From: Methylocystis sp.
GTDB taxonomy: Bacteria > Pseudomonadota > Alphaproteobacteria > Rhizobiales > Beijerinckiaceae
DNA: 64,000 nt
NCBI RefSeq assembly: GCF_021731785.1
Contig: NZ_JAKFWS010000068.1
Coordinates: 1-64,000 of the forward strand
Reading direction: 5' to 3'
The notes below the pieces were generated by a model that was not told the origin of the DNA, searched no databases, and worked only from the letters and a program-made list of their open reading frames with translations. This document shows, in pieces, positions 53,944 through 62,148 of this stretch. How positions within the stretch are numbered: position 1 is the first letter of the stretch; the number at the start of each line of letters is the position of its first letter. A program made the position numbers and the translations under genes.

Positions 53944-55758
53944 TCACCCCGCCGCCTGCACCGCGCCGGCCTCGTAAACCCCGTCGAGCGGCGTCGTCGA
54001 AATTGTCGGCTCGGTCATGAACTGCGCCGCCGCGAGAGTCGCGAAACGGCCGCCTTTCGCCACCAGCTCGTCGAAGGCGCCGCTCTCGACGATCTCGCCC
54101 TGATCGAAGACGAGAATATGGTCGGCGTTGCGCACGGTCGCCAGGCGATGGGCGATGACGAAGGTCGTGCGCCCCTTCATCGCCGCCTCCAGCGCCTTCT
54201 GGATCAAGCGTTCGGTCGTCGCGTCGAGCGCCGAGGTCGCCTCGTCGAACACCATGATCGGCGGGTCTTTCAGAAGCGCTCTTGCGATCGACAGACGCTG
54301 ACGTTCGCCGCCGGAAAGCGAGCGGCCGCGTTCGCCGACGCGCGTCGCCCGCCCGTCGCTCTGTCGCGCGACGAATTCCGTCGCCTGCGCCAGTTCGAGC
54401 GCATGGGCGATCTCCTCGTCGGTCGCGTCGGGATTGCCGATCCTCAGATTTTCTTCGATTGAGCGTGCAAACAGCATCGGCTCCTGAAAGACCACGCCGA
54501 TGTTGCGGCGAAGCGAACTTAAAGTGAATTCGCGGATGTCGACGCCGTCGATCTTGACGGCGCCGCCGTCCGGATCGAAGGCCCGATGCAAGAGCCCGAG
54601 CGTTGTCGATTTTCCCGAGCCGGTCGCGCCGACGAGCGCGATCGTCGTTCCTGGCTTCGCGGTAAAGGACACGTCGCGCACCGCCGTCCTTCGACCGTCA
54701 TAAGAGAAGGTGACGTTCTCGAATGCGACCGCGCCCGTCAGCCGCTCGGCGTCGCGCGCGCCGGGACGATCGGCGACGCTCGGCTGCGTGTCGAGCACGG
54801 CGAAGAATTCCGATATTTTCGCCGACTGCTGAAACAGCACATTGACGAAGCCGACGACCTGCTCGAGCCTTGCGATCAGCATGGTCGCAAAGCTCATGAA
54901 GGCGACGATCTCGCCGATTGTCGCCTGGCCCTGCAAATGCAGCCAGACGCCGAGCAGAAAAATTGCGAGAATGGTCAGCGTCGCCGAAGCGCGGCTGGCG
55001 ACGACCACAAACGCCCACCAGGAGAGCACCGGCAATTGCGCCGCGAGCACGTCGTCGATGATGCGGTTGAGCGCATGCGACTCGCTTTCGATTCGCGTAA
55101 AGCTCTGCACCACCGGAATATTGCCGAGCGCATCCGAAGCGTGTTCGGCGAGCGTGGAATTATAGCGCTCGACCTGTCCCTGCAGATCTTCGGTGCGACG
55201 CAGGACAAAGCTCGTCGCGAAATAGAAGATGACGACCAGCGCCATGAGCAGCGAGCCGAGCCGCCAATTGACGAACAGAGTCGCCGGCAGCAGCACGAAC
55301 AGCGCGACGAAGGAGGCGCAGTTCTCGCGAAAGAACGACAGCCAAAGTCCCGACATGGCGTTGGCGCCGTCGAGCATCGTCTTTAGCAAACGTCCCGAAT
55401 GGACATTGGTGTGAAAGCTCAGCGGCAGATTCAGAACGTGGTCGAAATAATCCGACATCACCGCCAGACGGCGGCGATGCGCGAGCCGGTCGGCGTTAAG
55501 ACCGACGAGAATTGCGCCGCCGATCGAAAACAGACCAAAGGCTCCCCAGGCTGAAACGAGCGGCAGCAGATCGCTCCATGTCAAAGTTTCGCCGGGCGCT
55601 TGCGCGCGCGTCATGCGGTCGATGATGCGCCCGAACAGCATCGGCTCGGCGAAGGCCGCGACGGCGAGCGCGAGATTGGCGGCGACGAGAATCATCGCGA
55701 GCCGCGCCTGAGGCCGCAGCAGCCCCAGCACCCGTGCATAAACGGCAAAGACCGACAT
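53944..55758 (-). CDS. ndvA: NdvA/ChvA-type beta-glucan ABC exporter
   Basis: A 604-residue half-transporter with an N-terminal ABC membrane domain and a C-terminal ATPase. The start VFAVYARVLGLLRPQARLAM and the segments FAEPMLFGRIIDRM and LLKTMLDGANAMSGLWLSFFREN are characteristic of NdvA/ChvA, the exporter of cyclic beta-glucan. Walker A is GATGSGKST, the signature LSGGERQRLSIARAL and Walker B IMVFDEATSALD. ATG 55758 has AGGCGAG upstream. Cyclic glucan is made by NdvB/ChvB, not present here. It follows ptsH by 66 bp on the same strand. Confidence 0.92.
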   Translation of the reverse strand: MSVFAVYARVLGLLRPQARLAMILVAANLALAVAAFAEPMLFGRIIDRMTRAQAPGETLTWSDLLPLVSAWGAFGLFSIGGAILVGLNADRLAHRRRLAVMSDYFDHVLNLPLSFHTNVHSGRLLKTMLDGANAMSGLWLSFFRENCASFVALFVLLPATLFVNWRLGSLLMALVVIFYFATSFVLRRTEDLQGQVERYNSTLAEHASDALGNIPVVQSFTRIESESHALNRIIDDVLAAQLPVLSWWAFVVVASRASATLTILAIFLLGVWLHLQGQATIGEIVAFMSFATMLIARLEQVVGFVNVLFQQSAKISEFFAVLDTQPSVADRPGARDAERLTGAVAFENVTFSYDGRRTAVRDVSFTAKPGTTIALVGATGSGKSTTLGLLHRAFDPDGGAVKIDGVDIREFTLSSLRRNIGVVFQEPMLFARSIEENLRIGNPDATDEEIAHALELAQATEFVARQSDGRATRVGERGRSLSGGERQRLSIARALLKDPPIMVFDEATSALDATTERLIQKALEAAMKGRTTFVIAHRLATVRNADHILVFDQGEIVESGAFDELVAKGGRFATLAAAQFMTEPTISTTPLDGVYEAGAVQAAG

Positions 55759-55824
55759 TTCACTCGCCTGCAAGCAGGAAAAGAAGGGGCAATGTGGGAA
55801 GGTCGCGACCTTGGCGGACGCGCT

Positions 55825-56142
55825 CTATTCGTCCTCGCCGAAGCGATTGGCGACGAGCGCCTCCAGGGCGTCGAGGGCGGCCTTCGCCTGCGGCCCCGTC
55901 GCGGTGACGGTGATGGTCGCGCCCTGGCCCGCGCCGAGCGTCAGAATGCCCATGATCGAGCTGCCGCCCACGGTTTCCTCGCCGCGCGACACGGTGATGA
56001 CCGCGTCGAATTTCTCGCAGCATTGCACGAATTTGGCGGTGGCGCGGGCGTGCAGCCCTTTCTTGTTGACGATCGCGAACTCGCGCGACATCAATTCTTC
56101 GGCCGCAGCCTGATGCACTTTATCGGTCACGAGTTCGTTCAT
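55825..56142 (-). CDS. ptsH: phosphocarrier protein HPr
   Basis: A 105-residue HPr-like protein, a phosphate carrier of the nitrogen-type/regulatory PTS. The active-site His is H31 in VNKKGLHARATAKFV, and the regulatory Ser is S62 in GGSSIMGILTLG. ATG 56142 overlaps the stop of the EIIA gene (ATGA). A second Met (56091) at MSREF would give an ordinary-length HPr. An HPr kinase is encoded upstream, so phosphorylation at S62 is likely. It sits between the EIIA gene and ndvA. Confidence 0.92.
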   Translation of the reverse strand: MNELVTDKVHQAAAEELMSREFAIVNKKGLHARATAKFVQCCEKFDAVITVSRGEETVGGSSIMGILTLGAGQGATITVTATGPQAKAALDALEALVANRFGEDE

Positions 56143-56540
56143 TTTGCGTTGAGCACTTTGCTGGCGATGTAAACATATTTGCGCCCGGCGTCCTGCGCCT
56201 GCAGCACCGCCTGCTCCAGCGGTTGCGTATCGCGGACCGAAGCGAGCTTAATCAACATTGGCAGGTTGACCCCCGCGAGCACTTCGACCCTTGCGCCGTC
56301 CATCACCGAGATTGCTAGATTGGAGGGCGTTCCGCCGAACATGTCGGTGAGCAGCACTACGCCATCGCCGGTGTCGGCCTCGCGGATCGCTTCAATGATG
56401 TCGGCGCGCCGGCGCTCCATATCGTCCTCGGGCCCAATCGAGATCGCCGCAATCTGCTTTTGAGGTCCCACGACGTGTTCAAGCGCCGCGCGAAACTCAG
56501 TGGCAAGGTGGCCGTGGGTCACCAAGACCATTCCGATCAT
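56139..56540 (-). CDS. PTS EIIA component, mannose/fructose type
   Basis: A 133-residue EIIA of the mannose (ManX-like) superfamily. The phospho-accepting His is H9 in GMVLVTHGHLATEF. The catalytic Asp-containing segment GVVLLTDMFGGTPSNLA is complete. In alphaproteobacteria with no sugar permease partner this protein is part of a regulatory phosphorelay. The start lies 183 bp after the hprK gene, and its end overlaps ptsH by 4 bases. Confidence 0.93.
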   Translation of the reverse strand: MIGMVLVTHGHLATEFRAALEHVVGPQKQIAAISIGPEDDMERRRADIIEAIREADTGDGVVLLTDMFGGTPSNLAISVMDGARVEVLAGVNLPMLIKLASVRDTQPLEQAVLQAQDAGRKYVYIASKVLNAK

Positions 56541-56723
56541 ACGACCCTACCACTCATGCAGACGTCTCTTGTGCGCCGACATCTTAAAAACGCGTCGGCC
56601 GCATGGGGCGAACGGCGCCACTGCATATTCGGAGCCGTTGCGTCAGCCGTAATCGCCCCGTTCAACAGGGGCGACATTTTGTGCAACGCCGCGAAATAGG
56701 CAAGCGAAAACAGCAGGGCGCAG

Positions 56724-57188
56724 TCAATTTGTCGCAAGATCCTGAATGTAGGAGCCAATCCGCGTCAGAACACCGACGCGCGCGGCGTTTTCGAAAATGC
56801 GCGGCAATGTAACGCCGCTCAATTCAATCTGACTTTCACTCTCCTCCGGATATCGTTTTGGTGCCTCCTTGAGCGCGAGAAGATCGATCACGGCCCGCAC
56901 CACGCAGGCGGGCTCATAGTCAACGCGCAACATCCCAAGGCCGCGCGCCTCGATCATCCCCCGGATCGATGGATGCGGCCTGGCGATCAACAGGCCGTGG
57001 CGGGCGTCGAGCGCCACACGGTCGTCGCCGACAAGGGCCGCGAATGCGCCGCGCGCCCGCCAGCGGTCGACCAGCTCCAGGGTCAGCGTGCTCTTGCCAG
57101 CGCCGGGCGGTCCGCGAAGCAGCAGGCCGGTTTCGCCGAGGACGAGCGCATTGGCGTGCACATATGCGGGCGCCTGCGGCGGCGTCAT
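56724..57188 (-). CDS. hprK: HPr kinase/phosphorylase (short alphaproteobacterial form)
   Basis: A 154-residue protein with only the C-terminal kinase domain of HPr kinase, as usual in alphaproteobacteria. The Walker A (GPPGAGKS, residues 26-33) is followed by a conserved Asp region (LVGDDRVAL). The HPrK-type signature segments (RGMIEARGLGMLRV) follow. The start overlaps the chvG stop by 4 bases. It likely phosphorylates the Ser of HPr encoded in the same cluster and thus links the PTS to ChvG/ChvI. Confidence 0.93.
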   Translation of the reverse strand: MTPPQAPAYVHANALVLGETGLLLRGPPGAGKSTLTLELVDRWRARGAFAALVGDDRVALDARHGLLIARPHPSIRGMIEARGLGMLRVDYEPACVVRAVIDLLALKEAPKRYPEESESQIELSGVTLPRIFENAARVGVLTRIGSYIQDLATN

Positions 57189-59089
57189 CGCGCCGCCGGC
57201 AGCCAGACGACGAAGCGGGCGCCAAGCACGGTATCGCCGGCGCGCGGCCCGTCAGTGCCCTGGGGATGCGCGCGCGTGCGATTGAGCGCGCGGATACGTC
57301 CGCCGTGCGCCTCGATAATCTGGCGGGAAATCGACAGCCCCAGCCCCGAATTCTGGCCAAATCCCTGTTCCGGCCGATCGGTATAGAAACGCTCGAAGAT
57401 GCGGTCGAACGCGCGATCGGGAATTCCAGGGCCGTCATCGTCGATAATGATCTCGAAGCCTTCGAGCTGCTGACCCCCGGGGCCCTTGGCGCGTTCGGGC
57501 CACAGCCGCACGCGCACGGTCCCGCCAGGCTTCGAAAACGACTTGGCGTTATCGATCAGATTGTTGAGCACCTGGCCGAGTCGCGAATCATGTCCCAGGA
57601 CGCGCCAGTGGCCGCGCGTTGGGTCGTGGGGAGACGGACGCACCGTCAGCTCGATCTTGACGCCGTCGCCGTAGTCTACGGCGCGCGCCACTTCGACGAC
57701 GGTGGACAACGCCGCCGAGAGGTCGACGATGCCCATGTCGGCGCGCGCAAGCTCGGCGTCGAGCCGAGAGGCGTCGGATATGTCGCTGATCAACCGGTCG
57801 AGCCGGCCAACATCATGTTTGATGATGGCGAGCAGCCTGTCGCGCGCCCCGTCGGTTCTGGCGATCGGCAGCGTTTCGACGGCGCTGCGCAGCGAGGTGA
57901 GTGGATTCTTGAGTTCGTGCGCCACGTCGGCGGCGAAATGCTCGATCGCGTCGATACGGTTGTAGAGCGCCTTCGTCATGTCGCGCAGCGCGCCGGAAAG
58001 ATGGCCGATTTCGTCCGGCCGGTCCGAAAAATCCGGGATTTCCTGGCGCGATTTCGCGCCGCGCCGCACGCGTTCGGCAGCCTCGGCGAGGCGGCGCATG
58101 GGCTCGGTGATGGTGTTGGTGAAGAACAGCGAAATCAGCAGCATCACCCCGGCCGAGACCAGAAAGATGCGGATGATGCCCCATCGTTCCGCGACGATAA
58201 TGGCGTCGATGTCGCCGCTCATCGTCGAGAGCAGCAGCGCGCCGCGCACCGAACGAAAGCGCTGAATGGGAACGGCGACGGAAATGATCGATTCGCCTTT
58301 TGCATTGGCGCGAACCACTGAATGGATGCGCCCGTCGAGCGCGCTGCCGATCTCGGGATAGGCCTTGCCGTTGCCCATGCCGATGTCTTCGTAAAGCGGC
58401 AGTTCCGGACGATGCGACAGGCGCTGGAAAAAATTCAGCGTTCGTTCAAGGAAGGATGACGCGTCGATGGTCACGGGCGGGTCGCTCGCCGGCGGCAGTT
58501 CGAAGCGCAAAATGTTCGAGCGGCCTGAGACGGAGCGCGAATCGAGCAGCAGAAAGCCGTCGCGATCGTAGATGCGCGCCCGCAGCCGAGTCGGCGACAC
58601 CAGCCGCCGCAGCAGCGGGCCGACGCGCTCGGGATTGAGCGAAAACTCCAGCGGCGAGCCGCCTTCAGCGCCGTTGGCGCTTTCCCCGGGGGCGAGCTTC
58701 AACAGCTTTTCCGGGTCGATCGAAATGGCGTCGGTGTCGACCGTCGCCGAGGCCGCCACCGCGGCGGCGATAATCTCGCCCTGCGTCTGCAAGCTCTGCA
58801 CTCGAGCGTCGATCAGACCTTCGCGGAACTGGTTGAGATAGAGGAAGCCCGCCAGCAGCGCGACGAGTCCGCCGAGATTGAGAACGACGATGCGGCGGGT
58901 CAGCGACGATGAAAGATGCGACTGAACGGTGCGCAGCGCGCGCGACAGGCGGATGGAAATCGTCCGCCACAGCCGCGCCCGCGCCGCCGCGGCGCGCGCC
59001 GGCGCCGCGCCGGCCGTCTGGCGGCGCGCTTCCGCGACCGGTTCGTCGGCGACGTCGCCGTCGCCCGCGCCCTCGATGCTTGCGTCCAT
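57185..59089 (-). CDS. chvG: ChvG-type sensor histidine kinase
   Basis: A 634-residue membrane kinase from ATG 59089, which has GGAGGG 8 bases upstream; GTG 59098 is less likely. An N-terminal cytoplasmic extension is followed by a first membrane segment (VVLNLGGLVALLAGFLYL), a periplasmic sensor of about 220 residues, and a second segment (IIRIFLVSAGVMLLISLFF). Then come HAMP, HisKA (FAADVAHELKNPLTSLRSAVETL) and HATPase_c (NNLIDNAKSFS, DDDGPGIPD, GLGLSISRQII). ChvG responds to acid or envelope stress and phosphorylates ChvI. It overlaps hprK and lies 22 bp after chvI. Confidence 0.95.
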   Translation of the reverse strand: MDASIEGAGDGDVADEPVAEARRQTAGAAPARAAAARARLWRTISIRLSRALRTVQSHLSSSLTRRIVVLNLGGLVALLAGFLYLNQFREGLIDARVQSLQTQGEIIAAAVAASATVDTDAISIDPEKLLKLAPGESANGAEGGSPLEFSLNPERVGPLLRRLVSPTRLRARIYDRDGFLLLDSRSVSGRSNILRFELPPASDPPVTIDASSFLERTLNFFQRLSHRPELPLYEDIGMGNGKAYPEIGSALDGRIHSVVRANAKGESIISVAVPIQRFRSVRGALLLSTMSGDIDAIIVAERWGIIRIFLVSAGVMLLISLFFTNTITEPMRRLAEAAERVRRGAKSRQEIPDFSDRPDEIGHLSGALRDMTKALYNRIDAIEHFAADVAHELKNPLTSLRSAVETLPIARTDGARDRLLAIIKHDVGRLDRLISDISDASRLDAELARADMGIVDLSAALSTVVEVARAVDYGDGVKIELTVRPSPHDPTRGHWRVLGHDSRLGQVLNNLIDNAKSFSKPGGTVRVRLWPERAKGPGGQQLEGFEIIIDDDGPGIPDRAFDRIFERFYTDRPEQGFGQNSGLGLSISRQIIEAHGGRIRALNRTRAHPQGTDGPRAGDTVLGARFVVWLPAAR

Positions 59090-59111
59090 CTCGCGCACCC
59101 TCCGCGAGAAC

Positions 59112-59810
59112 TCAGGCTTCCTTGAATCGATAGCCCACGCCGTAGAGCGTTTCGATCATTTCGAATTCATTGTCGGCGATCTTGAATTTCTTGCGCAAAC
59201 GCTTGATGTGGCTGTCGATCGTGCGGTCGTCGACATAGACCTGATCGTCATAGGCGGCGTCCATGAGCGCATTGCGGCTTTTCACCACGCCGGGACGCTG
59301 CGCCAGCGACTGCAAAATCAGGAATTCGGTCACCGTCAGCACGACTGGGTCGCCGCGCCAGGTGCAGGTGTGGCGTTCGGGATCCATGACCAGCGCGCCG
59401 CGCTCCAGAACCTTGGCCTCGGTTTCCTTCTGGGCGGCGGCCTCCTTGGGATTGGCGCGCCGCAAAATCGCTTTTACCCGTTCGACCAGCAGCCGTTGCG
59501 AGAAGGGCTTATGGATAAAGTCGTCCGCTCCCATCTTCAGGCCGAAGAGTTCGTCGATCTCCTCGTCCTTGGAGGTGAGAAAGATCACCGGCAGGTCCGA
59601 CTTCTGCCGCAGTCGGCGCAGAAGCTCCATGCCGTCCATCCGCGGCATCTTGATATCGAAGATCGCCAGATCAGGAGGATTGGCGCGCAGCCCGTCGAGC
59701 GCCTGCGCGCCGTCGGTATAGGTCTGGACCCGATAGCCCTCGCCTTCCAAAGCAATGGAGACGGAGGTGAGAATGTTGCGGTCGTCGTCGACGAGAGCGA
59801 TGGTCGGCAT
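59112..59810 (-). CDS. chvI: ChvI-type response regulator
   Basis: A 232-residue OmpR-family regulator from ATG 59810 (AAGG 6 bases before it). The receiver domain has the acidic pocket ALVDDD at the start, the phospho-acceptor D52 in [13 protein letters not shown] and the conserved Lys in FIHKPFSQR. The winged helix ends [32 protein letters not shown]. ChvI controls envelope and exopolysaccharide genes in rhizobia. It is the first gene of the cluster chvI-chvG-hprK-EIIA-ptsH-ndvA. Confidence 0.96.
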   Translation of the reverse strand: MPTIALVDDDRNILTSVSIALEGEGYRVQTYTDGAQALDGLRANPPDLAIFDIKMPRMDGMELLRRLRQKSDLPVIFLTSKDEEIDELFGLKMGADDFIHKPFSQRLLVERVKAILRRANPKEAAAQKETEAKVLERGALVMDPERHTCTWRGDPVVLTVTEFLILQSLAQRPGVVKSRNALMDAAYDDQVYVDDRTIDSHIKRLRKKFKIADNEFEMIETLYGVGYRFKEA

Positions 59811-60299
59811 CTTCAACCTTTGCTATTTGCGGCCGCGACTCAACCGTCGAGGACGGCGCAACATGACTGCGTTTCCGCGCGAAAGCGGCCGCCTACGGCC
59901 TGCAAGGGCGCAACGTTGGCGCAACTGTCGACATTCTCTCGACTCGACGGCGGGACTTCCGGAAGGCGCGTTGTCGACGCCGACAAAGTCCGGGGCCAAG
60001 GCGGCTGAAATGTGGCCAACGTCCGATCCAAAGGCGGCGCCGCTCCGGCGCCGCTCGACCTTTATACACAGATCGCTGAAAAAATCATCTTATTCCTGGT
60101 CGTGTTGCCGGTCGTGCGCCATTAATCAGAATGGCGACAATGAGATAGAGCTGCGGCGCGACGGGTGTCGCCGCCGGGGGGTTGGCAAGCCCCAGCTCCA
60201 AGCCAATCTTCTTCATGTTCTTTCAGGCCCGGCTGCGGTCGGCGCTAAATCTTAATGTAGAAGAAGCGACGTAGCGCGCGGCGCACGGGGAGTGGAGCG
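59811..60299. other. 489-bp gap between chvI and a divergent small gene
   Basis: It contains the promoters of the chvI cluster (minus) and of the gene at 60300 (plus). A 43-codon frame (60085-60216, minus) begins at an ATG but has only a weak AAAGAA upstream, and is not recognised. In many relatives pckA lies beside chvI; it is not present here. Confidence 0.45.
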
Positions 60300-60725
60300 A
60301 TGAGCGAAGACTGGGCATATCAGGTTCGGGTCAATCTCGCCGACGCGGCGGCCGGGCTCGCCCGGAAGGACCCCGGAAATCCGGAACTTCAGCCCTTGCG
60401 GGATATTTTGGCGAAGCACAATGCGCAGCTGCGCAACCAGCTCGACGCCTTTCGCGACTATGTCGCGGCCGCCGAACGCGAGGGCCAAGACGATTTTCCG
60501 CTCTACAAATGGACCAAGGCGGTGATCGAAGACCCGGCGAAAATCGAGAAGCACGGCAAGGCCTTCTCGATCCATGTCGGCGGGGAGGAAGTTTACGGCA
60601 AGGACGTGGCCGACGCGCTGGAGGCCGAAATTGCCCCGCTCGTCGGCGGCCCGCTGGTGACGCGGCTCACCAAGCACGACAGCAACCCCGCCAACAATCC
60701 GCAGCCGCCGGCGCAATACCGGTAG
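60300..60725 (+). CDS. conserved hypothetical protein
   Basis: A 141-residue soluble, mostly helical protein from ATG 60300 (GGAG upstream). Recognisable segments are LRDILAKHNAQLRNQLDAFRDYVAAAEREG, and the C-terminal GEEVYGKDVADALEAEIAPLVGGPLVTRLTKHDSNPANN. I do not know the family. No signal peptide or membrane segment is present. The gene is not in an operon with its neighbours and is followed by a REP-like pair. Confidence 0.7.
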   Translation: MSEDWAYQVRVNLADAAAGLARKDPGNPELQPLRDILAKHNAQLRNQLDAFRDYVAAAEREGQDDFPLYKWTKAVIEDPAKIEKHGKAFSIHVGGEEVYGKDVADALEAEIAPLVGGPLVTRLTKHDSNPANNPQPPAQYR

Positions 60726-60756
60726 CGCGGCGCCGTGGCAGGCGGCCGGTTCCCCG

Positions 60757-60861
60757 CGTCATGGCCGCGCTTGTTGCGACCATCCACGCCCTGAGAGGCC
60801 TCCTACTACGCGTTTGGCGCCGTAGCCTCGTGGATGCCCGGCGCAAGGCCGGGCATGACGG
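60757..60861. repeat. REP-like inverted pair, family A
   Basis: CGTCATGGCCGCGCTTGTTGCG followed by ACCATCCACGC (60757-60789) faces TCGTGGATGCCCGGCGCAAGG followed by CCGGGCATGACGG (about 60828-60861). This is the same family as at 7810-7905 and 29558-29589. Confidence 0.65.
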
Positions 60862-60926
60862 CGGACTCCATGCCGTCGCTCCCTGAATTCGGAGCGCCGG
60901 GCGAGGGTTGGGCGGGGTCGCGAGGC

Positions 60927-61166
60927 TTACGCCGTCGCCAGGAAGCCGGCGATCTCGTCCTTGAGCGCGAGCCGCTTCTTTTTCAGATTTTCGATGGTTG
61001 CGTCTTCGGCCGGCTCGACATTGGTCTCCATGCGGTGGATGGCGCGGTTGAGCGCATGATAATCCTCGGCGATGCGGGCGAAATGGGCGTTCCCGGCCTT
61101 TAGCGCATGAATCGCTTCGGCCTGTTGTGGAAATTCTTCATGCAGCTCATGCGCGACATGGCTCAT
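60927..61166 (-). CDS. YdcH-family (DUF465) small protein
   Basis: A 79-residue helical protein of the YdcH/DUF465 family, widespread in proteobacteria with unknown function. The signature is HALKAGNAHFARIAEDYHALNRAIHRMETNVEPAEDATIENLKKKRLALKDEIAGFL, and the length is typical. ATG 61166 opens the family start MSHVAHELHEEFPQQ. It is alone. Confidence 0.9.
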   Translation of the reverse strand: MSHVAHELHEEFPQQAEAIHALKAGNAHFARIAEDYHALNRAIHRMETNVEPAEDATIENLKKKRLALKDEIAGFLATA

Positions 61167-61539
61167 TCGACGGTCCTTCCCTGTTTATTCGATTGTTCAG
61201 CGTGAGCTTATCGGCTTTCACGGCAGCGTTGAACGGCCACTTCGCCGCCTGCGACGATTTGCGGCGCGTTCGTCGCCCGCGGCGATCTACGCTGTCGGTG
61301 CCCGCGGATGCCCCGATCGGCGCGACAAGGATGCCGGCCGAGGCAGCCCCGCCGACATTCGACGGGCTTTACCCCGGGGATTGGGTGCACCCCACATTTA
61401 GGGGTGTGGGCAATAACCGGATAGGCAAGAGAATCGGCTTGGTTACAACGACAATTTGGTTGTGCCGCCCCTTGTAACTTCGCAAAACTTAATGCTAATT
61501 TGGCGCATTGCAACGATAACGATATTCGAAGGAAACAAT
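61167..61539. other. 373-bp gap before the tail-collar gene
   Basis: No gene is recognised. Its left part is the upstream region of ydcH (minus). Its right part is AT-richer and ends in AAGGA before the collar-domain start at 61540. The frames crossing it are Arg/Pro-rich and not protein-like. I see no hairpin with a T-run. Confidence 0.45.
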
Positions 61540-62148
61540 ATGGCACACAGACTCTTCGCGGTTCTCCCGATCGCCGCTTCGTTGTCGGTCGTCGCGACTT
61601 TCGCATCGATGTCCCCCGCTGCGGCGCAGGCCGAGCCCTTCCTCGGCCAGCTGATGGTCACGGCCGCGAATTTCTGTCCCCGCGGATGGGCGCAGGCGGA
61701 CGGCCAAATTCTCGCCATTTCGCAGAACACGGCCCTGTTTTCCCTGCTCGGCACGACCTATGGCGGCAACGGCCAGACCACCTTCGCGCTGCCTGACCTT
61801 CGCGGCCGCGCGCCGATCCACCAGGGGACCGGGCCGGGCCTTTCCAACTATCTCGAGGGCCAGGTCGGCGGCCGCGAGAGCTTCACCCTGACAATCAACC
61901 AGATGCCGCCTCACAATCACGGCGTGCAGGCGACCAACGTCACCGCCGACAAGGGCGGCCTGCAGGACCGGTATCTGGCCGGCGGCGTCGGCGACGACGA
62001 CACCTATCACGACGGTCCGCCCAACCGCGTCATGGCCGCCGACATGATCCAGCCCAGCGGGGGCGTCCAGCTGGTGAGCCAAAGGGGGCCCTATCTCACC
62101 CTGATGTGGTGCATTGCGCTGGAAGGCATCTTTCCATCACGTAACTGA
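61540..62148 (+). CDS. exported phage tail-collar / microcystin-dependent-protein-like
   Basis: A 202-residue protein from ATG 61540 (GAAGGA upstream). A signal peptide (MAHRLFAVLPIAASLSVVATF, cleavage after AAAQA) is followed by a tail-collar domain: EPFLGQLMVTAANFCPRGWAQADGQILAISQNTALFSLLGTTYGGNGQTTFALPDLRGRAPIH, continuing to GGRESFTLTINQMPPHNH. The same fold is used in phage tail fibres and in secreted bacterial proteins often called microcystin-dependent protein. The signal peptide suggests an envelope or exported role and not a prophage part. Its 3' end overlaps the opposite-strand gene by 58 bases. Confidence 0.85.
   Translation: MAHRLFAVLPIAASLSVVATFASMSPAAAQAEPFLGQLMVTAANFCPRGWAQADGQILAISQNTALFSLLGTTYGGNGQTTFALPDLRGRAPIHQGTGPGLSNYLEGQVGGRESFTLTINQMPPHNHGVQATNVTADKGGLQDRYLAGGVGDDDTYHDGPPNRVMAADMIQPSGGVQLVSQRGPYLTLMWCIALEGIFPSRN

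Noticed and set aside
61540-62148. Remnant prophage suggested by the tail-collar domain
   Set aside because: No other phage gene is nearby and the protein has its own signal peptide.
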